Below are positions 1 through 5,789 of a stretch of 12,943 bases of DNA, piece by piece (the stretch's first letter is position 1; every line of letters begins with the position of its first letter). The notes under the pieces were generated by a model, which saw nothing but the letters and a program-made list of their open reading frames with translations, made no database searches and had not been told where the DNA came from. The translations under genes and the position numbers were made by a program. Source of the DNA: Thermodesulfovibrionia bacterium (lineage in GTDB: Bacteria; Nitrospirota; Thermodesulfovibrionia; UBA6902); assembly GCA_947258735.1 (NCBI GenBank), contig CAMYJJ010000057.1, positions 1-12,943 on the forward strand, in the 5' to 3' direction.

Positions 1-152
1 CCACCATGAATGACGTACCGGCACAGATAGCGCCGGCAGGTGAAAATAGTATTTCCGTTGAATTTAAAGAGCCGCAATGGGCACCGGCCCCGGGGCAGAG
101 CGCGGTGTTCTATGATAATGATATTGTGCTTGGAGGGGGGATAATTAATTGA
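1..152 (+). CDS. mnmA: tRNA 2-thiouridine(34) synthase MnmA, C-terminal fragment
   Basis: This is the last 49 codons of an open frame entering from the left edge (frame begins at base 3, stop TGA at 150-152). MnmA transfers sulfur to the wobble uridine of tRNA-Lys, -Glu and -Gln in the cytoplasm, activating the uridine with ATP. The catalytic PP-loop and cysteines lie outside the window. What is visible is the C-terminal beta-barrel ending: a strand reading [20 protein letters not shown] followed by [11 protein letters not shown]. The pattern P-Q-x-A-x-x-P-G-Q-x-A-V-F-Y followed by L-G-G-G-x-I is typical of MnmA C-termini. The start and upstream neighbours are not visible. The identification rests only on this C-terminal pattern, but that pattern is distinctive. 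Confidence 0.85.
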   Translation, partial: TMNDVPAQIAPAGENSISVEFKEPQWAPAPGQSAVFYDNDIVLGGGIIN

Positions 153-154
153 TG

Positions 155-215
155 ACAGGTAGTTACGTTAAATCACCATAAGATCTACAGATAACAATAT
201 ATCTGTCTGACCTGT
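155..215 (+). other. Nested inverted repeats in the mnmA-DUF72 gap
   Basis: Directly after the mnmA stop, ACAGGT (155-160) is matched by ACCTGT (210-215). Between them is a 7-bp stem, ACAGATA (187-193) and TATCTGT (200-206), with a 6-nt loop. No run of T follows, so it is not a canonical intrinsic terminator. It could be a processed or weak terminator at the end of mnmA, or chance. The rest of the 168-nt gap is AT-rich. Confidence 0.25.
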
Positions 216-320
216 TAAATGTAAATTATCCGCATATTTATTCCATAAAGCAGATTATTTTAAACTTTTTGCAATTTTCTGTTTTATTTTTTTAACTTTC
301 CGTGTATACTCTATGGTGAA

Positions 321-1346
321 ATGCCCAAGTACAGGATCGGATGTAGCGGATTTTTATACGAATCATGGAAAGGCGCCTTTTATCCTGAGGACCTTCCTCA
401 CAAGAAATGGCTCTCCTTTTACCAGGAAAAGTTCAACTCGGTTGAGCTGAATGTCACCTTTTATCGACTGCTGAAAAAGGAGGCATTTGAAAGATGGTAT
501 AAAGAGACCCCTCCGGATTTCACGTTCTGCCTTAAAGGCAGCCGTTTTATATCCCACGTTAAAAAACTCAAGGATGTTGAACTGCCGCTGTCTACCTTTT
601 TTAATGTCACCGCACCCCTGATGGAAAAGCTGGATGTTATTTTGTGGCAGCTGCCTCCGAATTTAAAATTAAACATGAAGAACCTTGAAGACTTCATTGC
701 AAACCTGAAGCAGTACCCGGTCCGTCATGTCTTTGAATTCAGACATAAAAGCTGGCTTTCAAAAAGGGTCTGTAAGCTCCTGTCTTCAGCCAACATAGCA
801 ATATGTATGGCAGACTGGCCTGATTTTATTAATGACCTGCCGGTGACCGCTGACTTTGTATATTTGAGAAGACATGGAGAAGGCGGTACGTATTCAACTA
901 ACTACACCCCTGAGCAATTGAAGCATGATGCAAAAAGAATTAAGGAGTATCTGAAACAGGGGAAGGACGTATACTATTTCTTTAATAATGATGCGTTTGC
1001 GTATGCTCCGAAAAACGCGATTGAGTTAAGGACCATACTTGAAAGCTCCCTTCCCAAGGCATTGAAGGAAAAACTTGAAAAGCCTGGAAAACCCAAAGCG
1101 ACAAAGAAAAAGGCTGCTAAAAAGACGGTAATGAAAAAAACAAAAAAGACGGTCAAAAAGACCGCTAAGAAGGCTGCCAAAAAGATCGCAAAAAAGGCCA
1201 CTAAGAAAAAGGCAAAAAAGACGGTAAAAAAAGCTGTAAAAAAGACCACTAAAAAAGTCACAAAGAAAATTAAAAAGACTGCAAAAAAAGTCGCCAAAAA
1301 AACTGCCTCCAAAGTTAAAAAGAAAACAGTAAAGAAAAAGAAGTAA
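321..1346 (+). CDS. DUF72 (YecE-like) TIM-barrel protein with a lysine-rich KKxx tail
   Basis: The protein has 341 residues in two contrasting parts. Residues about 4-243 form a DUF72/YecE domain: N-terminal I-G-C-S-G-F-x-Y-x-x-W-K-G, then F-N-S-V-E-L-N-V-T-F-Y-R (38-49), F-C-L-K-G-S-R (69-75), F-E-F-R-H-K-S-W (138-145), Y-L-R-R-H-G (181-186) and Y-Y-F-F-N-N-D (218-224). DUF72 proteins have no firmly established biochemical function. Residues 251-341 are a tail with 48 lysines in 91 positions, filled with T, A and V and with no acidic residue after 253. Much of it is a KKxx tetrapeptide repeat (12 bp in DNA). The composition resembles bacterial H1-like and AlgP-type nucleic-acid-binding tails; binding here is inferred. 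The core alone is the usual family length, so the tail is an addition. ATG at 321 is chosen because the family motif starts at residue 5. The ribosome site is weak (GGTGA two bases away), and a TATACT hexamer lies only about 10 nt upstream. nth follows downstream. Confidence 0.88.
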   Translation: MPKYRIGCSGFLYESWKGAFYPEDLPHKKWLSFYQEKFNSVELNVTFYRLLKKEAFERWYKETPPDFTFCLKGSRFISHVKKLKDVELPLSTFFNVTAPLMEKLDVILWQLPPNLKLNMKNLEDFIANLKQYPVRHVFEFRHKSWLSKRVCKLLSSANIAICMADWPDFINDLPVTADFVYLRRHGEGGTYSTNYTPEQLKHDAKRIKEYLKQGKDVYYFFNNDAFAYAPKNAIELRTILESSLPKALKEKLEKPGKPKATKKKAAKKTVMKKTKKTVKKTAKKAAKKIAKKATKKKAKKTVKKAVKKTTKKVTKKIKKTAKKVAKKTASKVKKKTVKKKK

Positions 1347-1456
1347 CCCCGATTATTACTATTCCAACGGCAGGTAATTCCATTCCTTATAAATGAAACG
1401 TCATATGTTGTTACGTATACGAAAAAATGGAGTATGATGTGTTATGAGTTCTTATT

Positions 1457-1498
1457 GATAACTAATAACAATTAACTAATAACAAATAACTAATAACA
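1457..1498 (+). repeat. Heptamer tandem repeat array, 6 units, upstream of nth
   Basis: Six consecutive 7-nt units run without a register break: GATAACT, AATAACA, ATTAACT, AATAACA, AATAACT and AATAACA. The array ends 23 nt before the nth start codon, and no Shine-Dalgarno sequence is visible between them. It belongs to the same degenerate heptamer family as the arrays at 4783, 5689 and 10240. The rest of the 1347-1521 gap contains an 8-bp palindrome CGTATACG (1414-1421) and no convincing terminator or promoter. Confidence 0.85.
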
Positions 1499-1521
1499 GG
1501 GTCTATTTAAACTGAAGCCGC

Positions 1522-2187
1522 ATGAATAACAGAAATATAGACAAGGCCATTACCATCCTCAGAAAGCAGGTACAGATGCTGGATGTCCCCTGGCTGGAAG
1601 TTATGGCCCTTGACCCTGATCAGGGAAGAGATCCGTTTAAGATACTCATATCCTGTATCCTCAGCCTGAGGACACAGGACAGGACCACAGGGGAAGCTTC
1701 TGAGAGGCTTTTCACCGTAGCTCCGGATGCCAGGACACTTGCCGGGCTTCCGGTGGAAAAAATAAAAAAGCTGATTTATCCTGTAGGGTTTTACAAAGTA
1801 AAGGCTGAGCGAATTAAAAATATTGCCGGTACAATCGTAAAACAGCATAACTCAAAAGTGCCTGATGAGATTGATGAACTGCTCACGTTTAAAGGGGTGG
1901 GCAGAAAGACAGCGAATCTTGTAGTTACTCTCGGGTATAAAAAACCGGGTATCTGTGTTGATACGCATGTTCATAGAATAACCAACAGATGGGGGTATGT
2001 AATAACCGGAACACCCGATAAAACAGAATATGCGCTCAGGGAAAAGCTTCCTCAAAAGTACTGGCTCGAAATAAACGGGCTGCTCGTTGCATTTGGTCAG
2101 GGCATATGCAAACCTGTTTCACCGTTATGCAGTCAATGTTCTATTGAAACGTACTGCGACAGGGTTGGAGTTAAGACGTTTCGATAG
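1522..2187 (+). CDS. nth: Endonuclease III (bifunctional DNA glycosylase/AP lyase)
   Basis: This 221-residue protein has the usual endonuclease III length. It removes oxidised pyrimidines from DNA and cleaves the resulting abasic site by beta-elimination, the first step of base-excision repair. The helix-hairpin-helix is at about 122-133 (L-T-F-K-G-V-G-R-K-T-A-N) with the catalytic lysine K129. The catalytic aspartate is D147 in V-D-T-H-V-H-R. The C-terminal [4Fe-4S] loop is intact: C196-x6-C203-x2-C206-x5-C212. All key residues are present, so it should be active. ATG at 1522 matches family length, but no Shine-Dalgarno sequence is visible; a heptamer array ends 23 nt upstream. An internal ATG (residue 19) is preceded by a weak purine stretch but would remove the normal N-terminal helix. 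It lies between the DUF72 gene and a TPR lipoprotein gene, with no sign of a shared function. Confidence 0.96.
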   Translation: MNNRNIDKAITILRKQVQMLDVPWLEVMALDPDQGRDPFKILISCILSLRTQDRTTGEASERLFTVAPDARTLAGLPVEKIKKLIYPVGFYKVKAERIKNIAGTIVKQHNSKVPDEIDELLTFKGVGRKTANLVVTLGYKKPGICVDTHVHRITNRWGYVITGTPDKTEYALREKLPQKYWLEINGLLVAFGQGICKPVSPLCSQCSIETYCDRVGVKTFR

Positions 2188-2191
2188 CTGA

Positions 2192-2204
2192 TGCATAATA
2201 TGCA
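2192..2204. promoter_or_regulatory. 13-nt palindrome TGCATAATATGCA before the TPR lipoprotein gene
   Basis: A perfect palindrome around a central A lies 4 nt after the nth stop and 52 nt before the next start. A weak promoter-like pair, TTGAAA (2207-2212), 17 nt, TAATGT (2230-2235), follows immediately, so the palindrome would sit at or above the -35 position, where an operator could be. Regulation is inferred only, and a palindrome of this size can arise by chance in AT-rich DNA. Confidence 0.25.
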
Positions 2205-2256
2205 AGTTGAAATCTTATAGCGTATTTGTTAATGTTAGCCAGAGAGGAGGTCATGT

Positions 2257-3063
2257 GTGAAAGGGTTACGTCAGGCTTTACAGATAAGGTTTTTGTTAGA
2301 TAAAAAAACTGTTCCTGTTTTTATTCTCACTTTTGTATGTACTGCATTTCTCTTCACCTCCTGCGCCACAACCACCTCCGGGGAAAGAATGAACAGGGCA
2401 AAATCACATTCCACGCTTGGCTCTTCTTACCTTGAAAACGGGCAGTATACTGAAGCATATAGCGAGTTTCAGAAAGCTGTAAAGCTCAATCCCCGCAATA
2501 AAGAAACGCTTAACTATCTTGGATATCTCAACACGCGGTTTAAAAAGTATGATGAGGCGGTCTTGTATTATAAAAAGGCGATTTCAATTGATCCTTATTA
2601 TTCTGAGGCGGTGAACAACCTCGGGGTAACGTATGCAGAAATGGAAAAATGGGATGCCGCACTGAAAACCTTTGATGAAGCCTTATCAAACCACATGTAT
2701 GAAACTCCTGAGATGGCTTTGGCAAACAAGGGCTATGTGCTGTATATGAAAGGGGACTATCAGGATGCAGAACATGCTGTAAAAGAAGCATTAATTATAA
2801 ACAGGCTGTTTCCCCTTGCCTCCTATGTGTTAGGCCTAGTGTATACCAAGCTTGGAAATGATACTGCTGCAATTGAAGAATTTAAAAATGCCATTGGTCT
2901 GGCACCTGACTATGTAGAGGCCCATATGGACCTTGCTAAAACCTATTTACGGTCCGGAAACAAGGCAAAGGCCCTTAAACACTTTGAAGCAGTTCTGGAG
3001 CATGATAATAATTCATTACGGCTGAGAGAGGCATCAGAGCATATAAGCCGATTAAAGTATTAA
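2257..3063 (+). CDS. TPR-repeat lipoprotein, PilF/PilW-like
   Basis: The protein has 268 residues. A basic N-region and a hydrophobic stretch (about 19-33) end in F-T-S-C, a lipobox with Cys36 as the lipidated residue, so the mature protein is predicted to be membrane-anchored and periplasmic. About six tetratricopeptide repeats follow (roughly 47-80, 82-115, 116-149, 153-186, 187-220, 221-254), recognisable by the L-G/Y/A-x-x-x-Y/F spacing and by endings such as A-V-K-L-N-P, A-I-S-I-D-P and A-I-G-L-A-P. This matches PilF/PilW, the pilotin that helps assemble the type IV pilus secretin. That family is classically encoded just before rodZ, as here. No other pilus gene is in the window, so a general TPR scaffold is possible. 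The start is GTG at 2257, with a strong AGGAGG (2245-2250) 6 nt upstream. The ATG at 2253 is out of frame and soon meets a stop. Confidence 0.85.
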   Translation: MKGLRQALQIRFLLDKKTVPVFILTFVCTAFLFTSCATTTSGERMNRAKSHSTLGSSYLENGQYTEAYSEFQKAVKLNPRNKETLNYLGYLNTRFKKYDEAVLYYKKAISIDPYYSEAVNNLGVTYAEMEKWDAALKTFDEALSNHMYETPEMALANKGYVLYMKGDYQDAEHAVKEALIINRLFPLASYVLGLVYTKLGNDTAAIEEFKNAIGLAPDYVEAHMDLAKTYLRSGNKAKALKHFEAVLEHDNNSLRLREASEHISRLKY

Positions 3064-3103
3064 GTATAAGGACATCCGTTATGTTTTATACAGGAGGGCC
3101 ATC

Positions 3104-3151
3104 TTGATATCTCAGGTTCATGCCGAAGAAAACCGTTTCAGATATAAATAA
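3104..3151 (+). other. Possible 15-codon leader ORF (TTG start) before rodZ
   Basis: A strong ribosome-binding sequence AGGAGG (3092-3097) sits 6 nt before a TTG codon, which opens a short frame, M-I-S-Q-V-H-A-E-E-N-R-F-R-Y-K, ending at TAA (3149-3151). rodZ, 48 nt further on, has no visible ribosome site. An inverted repeat ATGCCG (3151-3156) / CGGCAT (3167-3172) follows at once. This could be a translated leader that controls rodZ, or a leftover ribosome site. No homology is recognisable. Confidence 0.25.
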
Positions 3152-3199
3152 TGCCGATGGGCATAACGGCATCAATAAGTGGTAGATCATTATCCATAT

Positions 3200-4138
3200 A
3201 TGGACACTCCGGGCAAGATTCTTAAGACAGAAAGAGAGCATCAGGGGAAATCCCTGAAAGACATATCGGTCAACCTCAAACTGAGCATGGAATATTTGAC
3301 TGCCATTGAGGAGGACGATTATACCCAGCTTCCTGCCGAAGTTTTTACAAAGGCGTATCTGCGTCTGTATGCAGAGGAGCTTGGACTTGATGGAGATTAT
3401 ATCCTGGGCCTTTTTCATGGCACCGGGAAAGATGAAATTAACGAAAACAAACCAGCATCTGATCAGAAATCCGGACGTTCATCAGCCAGGCTAATCAAAT
3501 CAGCCTTCAGCGCAGTGACTGCTTCAGGGGTGAAGGTAAAGCATTCCCTGCGCACTGTTCCCGCTGCTTTTGGGAAGCTGAAAGATGGCATGAAGACTCT
3601 TCCCGGTATCATTACAAAACTCAAGCCCTCCGGCAGCATGAATATGGGGTTTATAAAGAGGGCCATTCCATTCATGCCTGGCCGCACGTTTCTTTTGGCC
3701 GGTATCGCAGTTATTTCTGCTGTTTTCGGTGCCATGATAATACGTGGTTTATATAATCCTGTTACGGTCAGTTCTCTTGTACCTGATAAACAGATTGAAA
3801 CCGGCAACACTTCCATAGGTGAGAAGGCAAAGGGTAAGGCTGTTGATAAAACAGGTATTCGTTCTACAAGAAAAAAAAGACGTGTCAAGGACAAGGTAGT
3901 AGCGGGAAAGCTGGTGCTGGAGATAATTGCTGATGAACTGACCTGGACGTCTGTACGTATTGATGACGGCCAGTTCAGAGAGACACTTATGAGGGCCGGT
4001 GAAGCAGTGACTGTCAGGGCAAAAGAGAAATTCCATCTCAAGATAGGTAATGCGGGCGGCACAAGGCTGGTTCTCAATGGCAGAGACATGGGAAAACTCG
4101 GTCCGCACGGTAAAGTAGTAAATATTACCTTGCCATAA
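3200..4138 (+). CDS. rodZ: RodZ-like cytoskeletal protein (HTH_25, one TM helix, DUF4115)
   Basis: From ATG 3200 the protein has 312 residues. Residues about 3-65 form the RodZ-type helix-turn-helix, recognisable in I-L-K-T-E-R-E-H-Q-G-K-S-L-K-D-I-S, Y-L-T-A-I-E-E-D-D-Y and L-P-A-E-V-F-T-K-A-Y-L-R-L-Y-A. In RodZ this domain binds MreB at the inner face of the membrane. A basic linker (about 90-155) precedes one transmembrane helix (about 163-184, F-L-L-A-G-I-A-V-I-S-A). A second linker with an R-K-K-R-R-cluster leads to a C-terminal DUF4115 beta domain (about 237-312), placed in the periplasm. RodZ helps MreB to set rod shape and elongation. The frame can be extended to GTG 3179, but family members begin just before the helix-turn-helix, which favours ATG 3200. 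No Shine-Dalgarno sequence supports either start. The preceding TPR lipoprotein gene is a classic neighbour. Confidence 0.88.
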   Translation: MDTPGKILKTEREHQGKSLKDISVNLKLSMEYLTAIEEDDYTQLPAEVFTKAYLRLYAEELGLDGDYILGLFHGTGKDEINENKPASDQKSGRSSARLIKSAFSAVTASGVKVKHSLRTVPAAFGKLKDGMKTLPGIITKLKPSGSMNMGFIKRAIPFMPGRTFLLAGIAVISAVFGAMIIRGLYNPVTVSSLVPDKQIETGNTSIGEKAKGKAVDKTGIRSTRKKRRVKDKVVAGKLVLEIIADELTWTSVRIDDGQFRETLMRAGEAVTVRAKEKFHLKIGNAGGTRLVLNGRDMGKLGPHGKVVNITLP

Positions 4139-4333
4139 CTGCTGGAAACATCTATTGAGTAATGAGCGTACTTCCGGATACGGACGTTTCATATAAAAGA
4201 TAATAGAATGATATTCTGAAGGACCATAATGGGGAAGGTGATGCTGATCATTGGATTTAAAACTGCCTGAAACCATATCTGATGCAGACACGGGATTGCA
4301 TAATATTTTTTTTATGTCAACCTCAAATAGATA

Positions 4334-4363
4334 TTGACAAAGGCCCACCGGTGCTGGTATCTT
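4334..4363 (+). promoter_or_regulatory. Sigma-70-type promoter of the HU gene
   Basis: A perfect -35 TTGACA (4334-4339) is followed after 18 nt by TATCTT (4358-4363), preceded by TGG, an extended -10 (TGn) element. Transcription would start near 4370, giving a leader of about 50 nt before the HU start at 4420. The rest of the 4139-4333 gap holds a small hairpin, AGAAT-GAT-ATTCT (4205-4217), and no convincing rodZ terminator. Confidence 0.6.
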
Positions 4364-4419
4364 TTGATCAACAATGTTTTTTAAACATAATAATTTCTCA
4401 TATTGAGAGGAGAAAGTGT

Positions 4420-4692
4420 ATGACAAAAGCAGACCTGATTGATGCAGTTGCCGCAGGAGCAGATATATCAAAAGTTGCTGCGGGCAAGGCAATTAATACC
4501 TTTACAGGTTCAATTGCAAAATCACTTAAAAAGGGAAAGAAAGTGACCCTTGTCGGATTTGGAACGTTTTCAGTTTCAAAGAGAAAGGCAAGAAAAGGAC
4601 GTAACCCCCAGACTGGTGAAACAATAAAAATCGCTGCTGCAAAACTTCCAAAGTTTTCTGCCGGAAAAGCATTAAAAACTGCAATCAAGTAA
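4420..4692 (+). CDS. hup: HU-family DNA-binding protein
   Basis: From ATG 4420 the protein has 90 residues, the exact standard HU length. HU dimers bind and bend DNA without strong sequence preference, compacting the nucleoid and assisting replication, repair and recombination. The N-terminal helices ([11 protein letters not shown]) are followed by the signature [23 protein letters not shown] at about 46-68. The R-N-P at the arm tip carries the proline that intercalates into DNA. The ending, F-S-A-G-K-A-L-K, is typical. The frame extends upstream to ATG 4282, but that extension is rejected. The site at 4420 has a good ribosome-binding sequence (GAGAGGAGAAA, 4405-4415) and is preceded by a strong promoter at 4334. 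The gene appears monocistronic, with its own terminator. Unlike the DUF72 protein in this window, it has no lysine-rich tail. Confidence 0.96.
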   Translation: MTKADLIDAVAAGADISKVAAGKAINTFTGSIAKSLKKGKKVTLVGFGTFSVSKRKARKGRNPQTGETIKIAAAKLPKFSAGKALKTAIK

Positions 4693-4701
4693 ATTCCTTA
4701 T

Positions 4702-4746
4702 ATTGAGGGGTTCCGGTGTAAGGGGCCCCTTTATATTTCCCTCAAT
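4702..4746 (+). terminator. Hairpin terminator downstream of the HU gene
   Basis: Ten nt after the HU stop, ATTGAGGG (4702-4709) pairs perfectly with CCCTCAAT (4739-4746). Inside is a 12-nt palindrome AAGGGGCCCCTT (4720-4731), and AGGGG (4706-4710) can alternatively pair with CCCCT (4726-4730), followed by TTATATTT. Two nested or competing GC-rich hairpins next to an AT-rich tract fit termination between the convergent HU and ymdB genes, possibly in both directions. Confidence 0.65.
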
Positions 4747-4782
4747 CAGTAACATTTCAAAACAGCAGCATAATTATATGCA

Positions 4783-4866
4783 AGTGACGAGTGACGAACG
4801 ACGAACGACGAATAACGAATAACGAATAATGAATGACGAACGAAGAGTGACGAACGACGATCGATG
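4783..4866. repeat. Heptamer tandem repeat array, 12 units, between hup and ymdB
   Basis: Twelve 7-nt units run in unbroken register. The first two are AGTGACG, then AACGACG twice, AATAACG twice, then AATAATG, AATGACG, AACGAAG, AGTGACG, AACGACG and a degenerate ATCGATG. The shared pattern is RRYNACG. The array occupies the gap between two convergent genes, after the HU terminator and 29 nt beyond the ymdB stop. Because 7 is prime to 3, it generates open reading frames with a 7-residue period on both strands; these are not considered genes. Confidence 0.93.
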
Positions 4867-4895
4867 AACAGCAGACACGCGTTATGAAGCACTCA

Positions 4896-5678
4896 TTACG
4901 GAAATGAAAGCTGCAGTCTCTGTATGGAGGTTGCTTCACCGGTCTTTGCATTGATGTCAAGGACCACGCAGGAAAGAACGGATTCGCCTCCTGCTGTTTC
5001 AAACCGGCAGGGGATACCGGTAAGAAACTTTCGGAGTATCTGTTCCTTTTTTACTCCTATAACTGAATCCACCGGTCCTGTCATGCCCACATCTGAAATA
5101 AATGCTGTTCCCTTTGGGAGGATTTTATCGTCCGCGGTCTGGACATGAGTATGGGTACCGATTATTGCGCTTACCCTGCCATCAAGAAACCAGCCGATTG
5201 CTGACTTTTCTGATGTGGCCTCTGCATGAAAATCTACAATGATGATATTTGTCTGTTTCTTCAAGAAAGGGATTTCTTTCTCCGCTGTTTGAAAGGGGCA
5301 GTCAAGCTGGTTCATAAATACCCTGCCCGATATATTCAGGACGGCTATTTTCTCACCTGCAGACGTATTCATGACAATGCTGCCTGCACCCGGGACCTCG
5401 GCTGGATAATTGGCCGGTCTCAGCAGACGGTTCTCTTTTGGAATATAATTAACGGCTTCTTTTTTGTCCCAGATGTGGTTGCCTGACGTGAGCACATCAA
5501 TGCCCAGTGATAAGAGCTCTTCCCCTATGGATTTTGTTATACCAAATCCGCCTGCTGCATTCTCAGCGTTTGCTATGACAAAATCTGCCTTTAATTTGCT
5601 GACTAAATCCGGGACACCTTTCCTGACCGCATTCCGGCCCGGTTTCCCGACGATGTCACCTATGAATAATATTTTCAT
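4896..5678 (-). CDS. ymdB: YmdB-family metallophosphoesterase (TIGR00282-type)
   Basis: The protein has 260 residues, the standard YmdB length. The family hydrolyses cyclic nucleotides (2',3'- and 3',5'-cAMP in Bacillus) with a dinuclear metal centre. The metal and catalytic motifs are all present: G-D-I-V-G-K-P-G-R with D8, N-A-E-N-A-A-G-G with E39 and N40, G-N-H-I-W-D with N67 and H68, D-F-H-A-E-A-T-S-E-K with H151, and G-T-H-T-H-V-Q-T-A-D with H176 and H178, followed by D-V-G-M-T-G. There is no signal peptide, so it is cytoplasmic. The gene lies 111 nt after rny on the same strand. This pairing is conserved in many bacteria, and Bacillus YmdB influences RNase Y-dependent transcripts, so a shared role in RNA turnover is inferred. 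The start is the canonical M-K-I-L-F-I-G-D, but no Shine-Dalgarno sequence precedes it. The upstream gap is filled by a heptamer array. Confidence 0.95.
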   Translation of the reverse strand: MKILFIGDIVGKPGRNAVRKGVPDLVSKLKADFVIANAENAAGGFGITKSIGEELLSLGIDVLTSGNHIWDKKEAVNYIPKENRLLRPANYPAEVPGAGSIVMNTSAGEKIAVLNISGRVFMNQLDCPFQTAEKEIPFLKKQTNIIIVDFHAEATSEKSAIGWFLDGRVSAIIGTHTHVQTADDKILPKGTAFISDVGMTGPVDSVIGVKKEQILRKFLTGIPCRFETAGGESVLSCVVLDINAKTGEATSIQRLQLSFP

Positions 5679-5688
5679 TTATGTAAGG

Positions 5689-5781
5689 AAGTAGTCAGAA
5701 GGCAGAAGGTAGTAGAAAGGGGAATAGATAAGCTGAAAAAAATTCCCTGACTACTGACTACCTGCTACTGACTACTGATTG
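5689..5781. repeat. Inverted pair of heptamer arrays between rny and ymdB
   Basis: On the + strand the right arm has units CTGACTA, CTGACTA, CCTGCTA, CTGACTA, CTGATTG (5747-5781). The left arm has AAGTAGT, CAGAAGG, CAGAAGG, TAGTAGA (5689-5716). The arms are inverted: 5690-5715 matches the reverse complement of 5751-5776 at 19 of 26 positions, including nine in a row (AGTAGTCAG / CTGACTACT). An inner stem GGGAAT (5720-5725) / ATTCCC (5742-5747) flanks a 16-nt loop. In the rny-to-ymdB transcript this could fold into a long hairpin ending about 11 nt before the ymdB start. Confidence 0.8.
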
Positions 5782-5789
5782 AAGATTCC

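Noticed and set aside
974..1312. A hydrophobic 112-residue frame opposite the lysine tail.
   Set aside because: Reverse complement of lysine codons gives F/L-rich sequence; it only looks like a membrane protein.
1457..1498. CRISPR-like or attachment-site interpretation of the short repeats.
   Set aside because: Units are contiguous 7-mers with no spacers, no cas genes and no integrase nearby.
3179..3199. GTG 3179 as the rodZ start.
   Set aside because: It is the most upstream possible start, but it adds seven residues outside the family pattern and has no ribosome site. ATG 3200 fits RodZ N-termini better, though the choice is not certain.
4282..4419. A 46-residue N-terminal extension of the HU protein.
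   Set aside because: The extension spans the strong promoter at 4334-4363 and lacks a ribosome site. ATG 4420 has one and gives the exact 90-residue HU length.
3749..4492. A 247-residue open frame on the - strand opposite rodZ and HU.
   Set aside because: It spans two genes with clear family motifs plus the HU promoter, and its translation shows no domain pattern.
4757..5002. An 81-residue open frame on the - strand across the heptamer array and the ymdB 3' end.
   Set aside because: Its sequence has a 7-residue period (repeated F-V-I-R/H-like blocks), as expected when a 7-bp repeat is translated, and it overlaps ymdB in another frame.
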